Source: JBBSVE01 sp038233815 (GTDB lineage: Bacteria > Pseudomonadota > Alphaproteobacteria > Rhodobacterales > Rhodobacteraceae). From it: 8,833 bases of DNA. The notes beneath the pieces were generated by a model. The model had not been told where the DNA came from, made no database searches, and worked only from the letters and a program-made list of their open reading frames with translations. The DNA is taken from positions 1 to 8,833 of the forward strand of contig JBBSVE010000122.1 in NCBI GenBank assembly GCA_038233815.1, given 5' to 3'. Below, in pieces: positions 1 to 5,589 of this stretch (within the stretch, counting starts at the first letter, position 1; every line of letters begins with the position of its first letter). Both the position numbers and the translations under genes were made by a program.

Positions 1-1157
1 CAGCCTTCCAGCCCGTGACGGCCCGCATAAACGGTAGGGTTGGTCGCACCGTCGATCTCCGGCAGGGCGATCAGCATCGTGGTCTCGATCGGGCCGAGCC
101 CGGTGCCGGCTTCGGCCCACTGGCCAAGGGTCTGGAACTCCAGCGGATGGGCCGCGACATAGGGCACGTCGAGTGCTGTCAGCGTGGCCACAGCGGCCGG
201 GCTGTCGTTGTAGGCGGGACCGCCAACGAGCGAGAACCCGGTGAGCGAGACCATTGCATCCACATGATGCCCGCCCGACCGGAAATAGGACTCGATTGCC
301 GGCCTGCCGTCCAGACCACCGGCAAAGGCGGGGATGCAGGCGATGCCGCGCGCCTCGAACCCTGCGATCACGGCGTCGTAATGCGCGGTGTCGGAGGCGA
401 GGACATAGGACCGGAGCATCAGGAGCCCGACGGTCAGCGTGGCCCCTGCCGGGCGGGGCAGGTGGGCCAGATCGGTCGTGATGCGCCCCGGCAGGCGGGG
501 ATGATAGAGCCCCAGATCGGGATAGGCGACCGGGGCCTTCGCCGCCGTGCCGCGCCAGTCCTGCCGCGAGGCATAGCGGCCCAGCAGGAAGCGCATCATC
601 TGCTCGATATTGTCGTCGGACCCGCCGAGCCAGTATTGCATCGACAGGAACCACGCGCGCAGATCCTGCGCCTTGCCCGGAACCCAGCGCAGGATCTTCG
701 GCAGGCGGCGCAGCATCGCCATCTGCTTTTCGCCCGAGTTGGCCGAGGTCTTGGCCGACGGCTTCAGCTTTTTCAGCAGCGCCATGGCACCGGACGCCGG
801 ACGCGCCATGTCGAGGTCGCCCATCTTGGTCAGCCGCACGATGGCGCTGTCCGCGATCAGCCCGACAAAGGCATCGGCACGGCCGCGGGCTTCGGTCAGC
901 GCGGGGAGGATCGCGGTCACATGCTCTTCCAGAAACAGCAGGTTCGCGACCACGATATCGGCCGTCTCCAGCGCCTGCTTGCAACGGGTCAGTGCGGCCG
1001 GATCCTCGCCCCATTCGGCGGCGGCATGGATGGAGATGGTGAGGCCCGGGAAGTCATGGGCCAGGCGCGGCATGACGCGCGAGGCGGGTCCGGCGGCGTG
1101 CTGGTCCATTGTCACCACGACGATGTTGTAGGACACACGGGTTCCGGTCATGGGCAT
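1..1157 (-). CDS. bchH: Magnesium chelatase subunit H (N-terminal part, runs off left edge)
   Basis: BchH is the large porphyrin-binding subunit of magnesium chelatase. With BchI and BchD it inserts Mg2+ into protoporphyrin IX using ATP, the first committed step of bacteriochlorophyll synthesis, in the cytoplasm. About 385 codons are present, roughly the first third of a protein that is normally about 1200 residues. The reverse translation begins MPMTGTRVSYNIVVVTMDQH and contains family stretches such as HAAAEWGEDP (about residues 44-53), FLEEHV (75-80) and AHPLEFQTLGQW near the left edge. This matches the DUF3479-type N-terminal domain followed by the start of the CobN/Mg-chelatase domain. 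Two in-frame ATGs are possible: 1157 (one base after the bchB stop) and 1151. Neither has a clear Shine-Dalgarno, so translation is probably coupled to bchB. The gene is last of the four visible in the operon. bchL and bchM may follow outside the window (inference from related clusters). Confidence 0.95.
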   Translation of the reverse strand, partial: MPMTGTRVSYNIVVVTMDQHAAGPASRVMPRLAHDFPGLTISIHAAAEWGEDPAALTRCKQALETADIVVANLLFLEEHVTAILPALTEARGRADAFVGLIADSAIVRLTKMGDLDMARPASGAMALLKKLKPSAKTSANSGEKQMAMLRRLPKILRWVPGKAQDLRAWFLSMQYWLGGSDDNIEQMMRFLLGRYASRQDWRGTAAKAPVAYPDLGLYHPRLPGRITTDLAHLPRPAGATLTVGLLMLRSYVLASDTAHYDAVIAGFEARGIACIPAFAGGLDGRPAIESYFRSGGHHVDAMVSLTGFSLVGGPAYNDSPAAVATLTALDVPYVAAHPLEFQTLGQWAEAGTGLGPIETTMLIALPEIDGATNPTVYAGRHGLEG

Positions 1158-1158
1158 G

Positions 1159-2676
1159 TCAGCGCGCATAATGTGCCTTTGCCTCGTAAAGCGTCTCGAC
1201 GGAGATGGCGGTGACGCCCCTCGTCTCGGCGAATTTCTCTGTGTTGCGACGGGCCTTTCCGCGCACGAAGAACGGGATCTTCTTCAGTTCGTTTTCGGCG
1301 TCCGACAGCCAGATGATCTCTGCGCCCTGGTTTTGCGCAGGCTCCGGCTCGGCCTCGCGCGGCTTATGCTGGCCGCCGTGGTGCGAGGCGCCGGCCGCGT
1401 CGTGAAACTCGAAATCGTCGCGGAACATGTGCAGCAGATGCTCCTCCAGCCCCATCACGAGCGGGTGGACCCAGGTGTCGAAGATAACGTTGGCGCCTTC
1501 CCAACCCATCTGAGGGGAGTAGCGCGCGGGGAAGTCCTGCACATGGACGGGGGCGGAGATCACGGCGCAGGGGATGCCCAGACGCTTGCCGATATGACGC
1601 TCCATCTGGGTGCCGAGGATCAGTTCGGGCTGGAGTGCGGCAATGGCGGCCTCGACCTCCAGATAGTCGTCGGAGATCAGCGCCTCGACGCCGTAATCCT
1701 TGGCCAGCGCTCGGATGGGGCGGGCCATCTCACGGTTGAAACAGCCGAGACCGGCGACCTCGAACCCCATTTCGTCGCGCGCGATCCGGGCGGCGGCCGC
1801 GACATGGGTGCCGTCGCCGAAGATGAAGACGCGCTTGCCGGTGAGGTAGGTGCTGTCGACCGACCGCGTCCACCACGGCAGGCGCAGGCGCGAGGTGTCG
1901 GCGCGGGGCGCGAGGCCGGTGATGGTCGCCACCTCGGCCAGAAAGTCATGCGTCGCGCCGACGCCGATGGGCACCGCTTTTGTGTAGGGCTGGCCGAACT
2001 TCGTCTCCAGCCAGCGCGCGGCGGACTCGGCATGCTCGGGATACATCAGCACGTTGAAATGCGCCGCCCCCAAACGCGCGATGTCGGACGGGCGCGCGCC
2101 CATCGGGGCCACCACATTCACGTCGACACCCATGTCCGCAAGAAGCGCCGTCAGCTCCACGATATCGTCGCGATGCCGGAAGCCCAAAGCCGTCGGCCCG
2201 ATCAGGTTCGCGGTGATCCGCGCCGTCCGCTCCACGGGCTTGGCGAGATGGCGCACGATCTGGAGGAACGTCTCGTCGGTGCCGAAACCTTCCTTGCGCT
2301 GATAGGAGGGCAGGTCGAGCGGGATCACGGGCAGGCCGAGATCCATGCTCTCCGCCAGTCCCGCCGGATCGTCCTGAATCAACTCGGCGGTACAGGATGC
2401 GCCGACGATCAAAGCCTCGGGCTGGAACCGTTCCACCGCGTCCTGGCAGGCCGTTTTGAAAAGCGTTGCCGTATCGCCGCCAAGGTCACGGGCCTGAAAG
2501 GTGGTGTAGGTGACGGGCGGGCGATGGTCGCGCCGCTCGATCATGGTGAAGAGAAGGTCGGCATAGGTGTCGCCCTGCGGCGCGTGCAGGACATAGTGCA
2601 GGCCCTTCATCGCGGTCGCGACGCGCATCGCGCCGACATGGGGCGGGCCCTCGTATGTCCAGAGCGTCAGCTTCAT
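1159..2676 (-). CDS. bchB: Light-independent protochlorophyllide reductase subunit B
   Basis: BchB is one half of the NB catalytic component of dark-operative protochlorophyllide oxidoreductase (DPOR). The enzyme reduces the C17-C18 double bond of ring D of protochlorophyllide, with electrons from the BchL iron protein. The product is 505 residues, near the family size. The start MKLTLWTYEGPPHVGAMRVA is the usual family N-terminus. A GGAGG Shine-Dalgarno (complement of 2684-2688) lies 7 bases upstream, so the longer open frame reaching to 3018 is not the gene. Key residues fall at the numbers known from Rhodobacter: Asp36 (QGD), the unusual fourth ligand of the [4Fe-4S] cluster; Cys95 (GASC); and Asp274 (RSVD), the proposed proton donor. 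The last ~55 residues (WLSDAENELKKIPFFVRGKA...) form the PCP_red-type domain. A His/Glu/Pro-rich linker (about 425-450) separates it from the nitrogenase-like body. The ATG overlaps the bchN stop as ATGA. Confidence 0.97.
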   Translation of the reverse strand: MKLTLWTYEGPPHVGAMRVATAMKGLHYVLHAPQGDTYADLLFTMIERRDHRPPVTYTTFQARDLGGDTATLFKTACQDAVERFQPEALIVGASCTAELIQDDPAGLAESMDLGLPVIPLDLPSYQRKEGFGTDETFLQIVRHLAKPVERTARITANLIGPTALGFRHRDDIVELTALLADMGVDVNVVAPMGARPSDIARLGAAHFNVLMYPEHAESAARWLETKFGQPYTKAVPIGVGATHDFLAEVATITGLAPRADTSRLRLPWWTRSVDSTYLTGKRVFIFGDGTHVAAAARIARDEMGFEVAGLGCFNREMARPIRALAKDYGVEALISDDYLEVEAAIAALQPELILGTQMERHIGKRLGIPCAVISAPVHVQDFPARYSPQMGWEGANVIFDTWVHPLVMGLEEHLLHMFRDDFEFHDAAGASHHGGQHKPREAEPEPAQNQGAEIIWLSDAENELKKIPFFVRGKARRNTEKFAETRGVTAISVETLYEAKAHYAR

Positions 2677-3956
2677 TCGGCGGCCTCCAGACGGGGCGCC
2701 AGAGGTGCAAGCAGCGCGCGGCGCTTCAGCGGGCGGGCGAAGAGCGACGCCAGATCGCCCGCCTGCTCGTAGAAATGGACCGGCGTGAACACCAGCTCGA
2801 TCGCCCACTTGGTCGCCAGTCCCTCCGCCTCCAGCGGGTTGGCGAGGCCCAGACCGCAGACCGTAAGATCGGGGCGCGCGGCGCGGGCGCGGGAAAGCTG
2901 GCGGTCCACGTCCTGCCCTTCGGAGAGAGTCGGGCCAAAGGGAAGCAGCGCCAGTTCCGGTTCCATCAGGTCGCGGTGCAGGAACGGCGTGCCGACCTCG
3001 ATCGCCGTCATGCCGCATTCGCGGGTCAGGAAGCGGGCAAGAGGAATTTCAAGCTGGCTGTCGGGGAAGAAGAAGACGGACTTGCCGCCCAGCGTCTCCG
3101 CCACCGCGGCGACGGCCTTTTCGGCGCGGGCGCGGGGGGCGGCGGTGGCTGCGGCGAATCGCTCAGGCGCAACGCCGAATTCGGTCGCGATGGCTTGCAG
3201 CCAGAGCGTCGTGCCCTCGGCCCCGAAGGGGAACGGGGCTGCGATATGGCGTGCCCCGCGCCGGGTCAGCGCGGCATGGGTATCGCCGAGGAACGGCTGG
3301 ACCAGCGCGAAAACCGTGTTCGGCCCTATCGAGGGCGCATCGCTGCTGCGCCGGGCGGGCAGGCAGCGCACAGGCCCGATCCCCAACGTCGCCAGCAACG
3401 CCAGCGCCTGATCCTCGACAACGTCGGGCAACGCGCCGACCAGCAGCAACTCGCGCGCGTCGGTGGCGGGCAGGGTCGGGACCATCGAGGCGAGGCAGGC
3501 ATCCTCGCCTTGCGTAAAGGTCGTCTCGATCCCGGAGCCGGAGTAGTTCAGCACCCGGACATGGGGCGCATGCTTGGCGCTCATCCGCTCGGCGGCGCGC
3601 GCGAGGTCCAGCTTGATGACCTCGGAAGGGCAGGAGCCGACGAGGAAGAGCTGCCGGATGTCAGGCCGGCGTGACAGCAGCCGCTGCACTTCGCGGTCCA
3701 GCTCCTCCTGCGCGTCGGCGAGACCGGCGAGATCCTTCTCCTCCAGGATGGCGGTGCCGAACCGCGGCGCGGCGAAGATCATCACGCCCGCCGCCGATTG
3801 CAGCAGATGCGCGCAGGTCCGGCTGCCGACGACGAGGAAAAATGCATCCTGCATCTTGCGGTGCAGCCAGATGATCCCGGTCAGCCCGCAGAACACCTCG
3901 CGCTGCCCGCGCTCCTTCAGGACCGGCGTGGCGGTGCATCCCATCGAGGCGGTCAT
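2673..3956 (-). CDS. bchN: Light-independent protochlorophyllide reductase subunit N
   Basis: BchN is the NifD-like partner of BchB. The N2B2 heterotetramer binds protochlorophyllide and carries the [4Fe-4S] NB cluster at the subunit interface. The product is 427 residues, the normal family length. The N-terminal third holds the three cluster cysteines in their family contexts: Cys23 (EVFCGLTG), Cys48 (GSRTCAH) and Cys109 (LVGSCPSE). These match Cys26/51/112 of Rhodobacter capsulatus with an offset of three. The conserved block WLHRKMQDAFFLVVGSRTCA supports the start at 3956. An upstream extension of the open frame to 4361 would only read bchF out of frame. The gene overlaps both neighbours by 4 bases (ATGA at 3953-3956 with bchF and at 2673-2676 with bchB), which points to translational coupling and equal output of the two subunits. 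Confidence 0.97.
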   Translation of the reverse strand: MTASMGCTATPVLKERGQREVFCGLTGIIWLHRKMQDAFFLVVGSRTCAHLLQSAAGVMIFAAPRFGTAILEEKDLAGLADAQEELDREVQRLLSRRPDIRQLFLVGSCPSEVIKLDLARAAERMSAKHAPHVRVLNYSGSGIETTFTQGEDACLASMVPTLPATDARELLLVGALPDVVEDQALALLATLGIGPVRCLPARRSSDAPSIGPNTVFALVQPFLGDTHAALTRRGARHIAAPFPFGAEGTTLWLQAIATEFGVAPERFAAATAAPRARAEKAVAAVAETLGGKSVFFFPDSQLEIPLARFLTRECGMTAIEVGTPFLHRDLMEPELALLPFGPTLSEGQDVDRQLSRARAARPDLTVCGLGLANPLEAEGLATKWAIELVFTPVHFYEQAGDLASLFARPLKRRALLAPLAPRLEAAE

Positions 3957-4462
3957 GCCTGCACCGCGGCGTCGAGGCGCGCCAGCCGCAACTTGCGGAT
4001 GAACTGCGCGGCATTGATCGCGTAGGCGGCATAAGCCGACAAGGCCAGAACCATCAGGCCCGAAGGCGCCAGAGCCCCCGTCAGCAGCGCCGCGATATAG
4101 GCCGTATGCAGCGCGATGACGACGAAGGAGAACACATCCTCCCAGAAGAACGCTGGCGCGAGGAGGTAGCGCCCGAAGACGACCTTTTCCCACACCGCGC
4201 CAGTGACCATGATGAGATAGAGCAGGCCGGTTTTCACCACGACGGAGATCGTCGCGACCCCGTAACCGTCCCCCGTCAGCAGGTAGCGTGTCACCAGCGC
4301 CAGCGACACCGCGAAAGCCAGAAACTGCAAGGGTGCCAGGATGCCTTGAACCAGCGTCCATTTCGTCGCGTCGCGACGGGCACGCTCCGCCGGCGTGTAG
4401 AGCGGGCGGCGAACGGTGCGATGAGGCCGAATCTGGGGCATGGGCGGTCTTTCGGACGGCAT
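3953..4462 (-). CDS. bchF: 3-vinyl bacteriochlorophyllide hydratase
   Basis: BchF adds water to the C3 vinyl group of (bacterio)chlorophyllide to give the 3-hydroxyethyl group, which BchC later oxidises to the acetyl group of bacteriochlorophyll a. It is a small integral membrane protein. The 169-residue frame shows four hydrophobic segments, at about residues 36-61, 71-92, 108-131 and 134-154. Family-typical stretches are LYTPAERARRDATKWTLVQG, LYLIMVTGAVWEK and FFWEDVFSFVVIALHTAY. It is the first gene of the leftward operon and its stop overlaps the bchN start. The start is uncertain. The ATG at 4462 has AGGA only one base upstream, and the likely promoter would begin transcription only about 6 bases before it. 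The in-frame ATG at 4441 (MPQIRPHR..., 162 residues) would have a more normal leader and may be the true start. Confidence 0.95.
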   Translation of the reverse strand: MPSERPPMPQIRPHRTVRRPLYTPAERARRDATKWTLVQGILAPLQFLAFAVSLALVTRYLLTGDGYGVATISVVVKTGLLYLIMVTGAVWEKVVFGRYLLAPAFFWEDVFSFVVIALHTAYIAALLTGALAPSGLMVLALSAYAAYAINAAQFIRKLRLARLDAAVQA

Positions 4463-4474
4463 GTCCTGACTGCG

Positions 4475-4504
4475 ATCCTAGACCCCGGATTCGAAATGTG
4501 TCAA
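4475..4504 (-). promoter_or_regulatory. Likely sigma-70 type promoter of the bchFNBH operon
   Basis: On the minus strand a perfect TTGACA (complement of 4499-4504) is followed 18 bases later by TAGGAT (complement of 4475-4480), a 4/6 match to TATAAT. Transcription would start near 4468, just before the two candidate bchF ATGs. The -35 box lies inside a TGT-N12-ACA operator, a typical arrangement for PpsR/CrtJ-repressed bch promoters. It was assigned by eye, and no transcript data are available. Confidence 0.55.
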
Positions 4505-4518
4505 CTATAACTTACACA
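4497..4518. promoter_or_regulatory. PpsR/CrtJ operator 1 (bchF-proximal)
   Basis: The sequence is TGTGT-N12-ACACA, a perfect 5-base inverted repeat that contains the PpsR/CrtJ consensus TGT-N12-ACA at 4499-4516. The interior is AT-rich. It covers the -35 box of the proposed bchF promoter, so binding should block polymerase. PpsR itself is encoded about 1.1 kb to the right, which makes this a natural target. Confidence 0.8.
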
Positions 4519-4584
4519 AATATGGTTGACAGATCACGCAGATCCACGCTGGTGATAAAACTTTCTGCAGCAGATCGAAAAAAT

Positions 4585-4612
4585 ATTATATCGCAAATTC
4601 AGCGTCTTGAAA
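4585..4612 (-). promoter_or_regulatory. Possible distal minus-strand promoter in an AT-rich patch
   Basis: A perfect TATAAT occurs on the minus strand (complement of 4585-4590). The best -35 match, TTTCAA (complement of 4607-4612), is only 3/6 with a 16-base spacer. The surrounding 4556-4600 stretch is far more AT-rich than the rest of the window. It could be a second start for bchF with a leader of about 115-140 bases, or simply a bendable, IHF-like DNA segment between the two operators. Confidence 0.25.
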
Positions 4613-4641
4613 TTCCACACCCTTGTCCCCACCTCCGGGAG

Positions 4642-4659
4642 TGTCATTCTTCTTTGACA
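4642..4659. promoter_or_regulatory. PpsR/CrtJ operator 2 (aerR-proximal)
   Basis: This is a perfect TGT-N12-ACA match. The symmetry extends to TGTCA-N8-TGACA. It overlaps a plus-strand TTGACA (4654-4659), so it probably controls the aerR-ppsR transcript. Its centre is 143 bases from that of operator 1, which would allow cooperative binding or looping of the kind known for CrtJ/PpsR. Confidence 0.75.
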
Positions 4660-4680
4660 TTAAGGCGGACGTCAGAGAAT
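4654..4680 (+). promoter_or_regulatory. Likely aerR promoter
   Basis: A perfect TTGACA at 4654-4659 is followed by a weak -10 region (GAGAAT at 4675-4680, 15-base spacer). The -10 assignment is poor, and an activator may be needed. The -35 box is embedded in operator 2. The leader to the aerR ATG would be about 75 bases. Confidence 0.4.
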
Positions 4681-4703
4681 GCTTGAAGCAAGGGAGCCCC
4701 GGA

Positions 4704-4725
4704 TCGTGCAGACACACGCGCACGA
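4704..4725 (+). other. Inverted repeat in the aerR leader
   Basis: TCGTGC (4704-4709) and GCACGA (4720-4725) form a perfect 6-base stem with a 10-base loop, 35 bases before the aerR start. There is no U-tract, so it is not a classic terminator. It may shape the leader RNA or be chance in GC-rich DNA. Confidence 0.25.
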
Positions 4726-4746
4726 CTGTCATTCGGATCACCCTGT

Positions 4747-4753
4747 GGAGGGA
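4747..4753 (+). promoter_or_regulatory. Ribosome binding site that fixes the aerR start
   Basis: GGAGGGA lies 7 bases before the ATG at 4761. This favours that start over the upstream in-frame ATG at 4623, whose extra 46 codons would run through operator 2 and have no family resemblance. Confidence 0.8.
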
Positions 4754-4760
4754 CATTCGT

Positions 4761-5552
4761 ATGCCGGACATTCATCACTCCGATCAGGCGCGCCCCCCCG
4801 CGATGGGGCCGGTCGCGGTCACGCATTTCGCCTCTCAGGTCGTCTCGCTTCTGGCCGACCGGGGTGTGAAGACGGTGGCGGATCTGCGCGAGCCTCTGGT
4901 GCAGGAACTGATGAAGGCCTCGACGAGCGGCACGCGGCAGGCCTTCGCGGCACTGCTGGCGGAGATGCGGCGAGCGCGCATCAGCCTGCCGGCGCTGGCC
5001 GACGTCTATATCCCGGAGGCGGCCCGCAGACTGGGCAACTTCTGGCTCGAGGATCAGATGTCGTGGATGGACGTCTCCATCGGTGTCGGGCGGATGCAGA
5101 GCCTTCTGCGCGAGATCGGCGTGGCCTGGGTGGCCGACCGGGCGGGCGATGCGGGCAACGGCACCGTCATGCTGATCATCCCGGACCGCGAGCAGCACAC
5201 GTTGGGTCCGATGCTCGCGATGAGTCAGATGCGGCGCTATGGGGTGTCGGTCTGCCTGCGGATCGCGCCCAGTGTCGAGGAGTTGCGCGACCTTACCATG
5301 ACGCGGCGGTTCGACGGCGTCCTGATCTCGGTCGCGACGAAGGAAAAGCTCGGCGACGCTGCGCGGACGATCAAGTTCCTCCGGGCCGCGATGAGCACGC
5401 CGTGCCCCATCGTCATCGGCGGCGCGGTGATGTCGAAGGTGGAGGATCCGGCGTCCCTTGCGGGGGGCGACTTCTCCTCCAACGACATCGGCGCCGCACT
5501 GGAATTGATAGGACTGAAGATCGACGCCTCCCGCGTGCTCCGGCGCGCATAA
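4761..5552 (+). CDS. aerR: Cobalamin-binding photosynthesis regulator AerR/PpaA
   Basis: AerR (PpaA in Rhodobacter sphaeroides) binds cobalamin in a light-dependent way and acts on PpsR/CrtJ, relieving repression of photosystem genes. The product is 263 residues. Residues 20-125 are a helical region with the conserved pattern LADVYIPEAARRLGNFWLED. Residues 134-253 form a Rossmann-like B12-binding (SCHIC-type) domain. His146 in REQHTLG is the expected axial ligand of cobalamin, equivalent to the key His of R. capsulatus AerR. The first motif position is Glu rather than the Asp of the general DxHxxG signature. Near the C-terminus is the family segment GGDFSSNDIGAALELI. An internal ATG (Met15, 4803) could give a shorter form, since long and short AerR forms are known in R. 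capsulatus. A run of seven C at 4793-4799 lies just after the start. The gene is divergent from bchF and followed 37 bases later by ppsR, probably on the same transcript. Confidence 0.93.
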   Translation: MPDIHHSDQARPPAMGPVAVTHFASQVVSLLADRGVKTVADLREPLVQELMKASTSGTRQAFAALLAEMRRARISLPALADVYIPEAARRLGNFWLEDQMSWMDVSIGVGRMQSLLREIGVAWVADRAGDAGNGTVMLIIPDREQHTLGPMLAMSQMRRYGVSVCLRIAPSVEELRDLTMTRRFDGVLISVATKEKLGDAARTIKFLRAAMSTPCPIVIGGAVMSKVEDPASLAGGDFSSNDIGAALELIGLKIDASRVLRRA

Positions 5553-5589
5553 TTCACTGCCGTTCCAAACAAAGGGTTGAGCGGCCGAC

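Noticed and set aside
15..1214. Plus-strand open frame of 399 codons at the left edge
   Set aside because: Shadow of bchH, which is read cleanly on the minus strand from 1157 to the edge.
1150..2772. Plus-strand open frame of 540 codons opposite bchB
   Set aside because: Antisense shadow of bchB. It has no recognisable domain, and bchB is supported by catalytic residues and a Shine-Dalgarno.
2677..3018. Upstream extension of the bchB frame to an earlier ATG
   Set aside because: It overlaps bchN out of frame and resembles no BchB N-terminus. The MKLTLWTYEG start with GGAGG is clearly right.
2655..3674. Plus-strand open frame of 339 codons opposite bchN
   Set aside because: Shadow of bchN; Arg/Gly/Gln-rich and without family resemblance.
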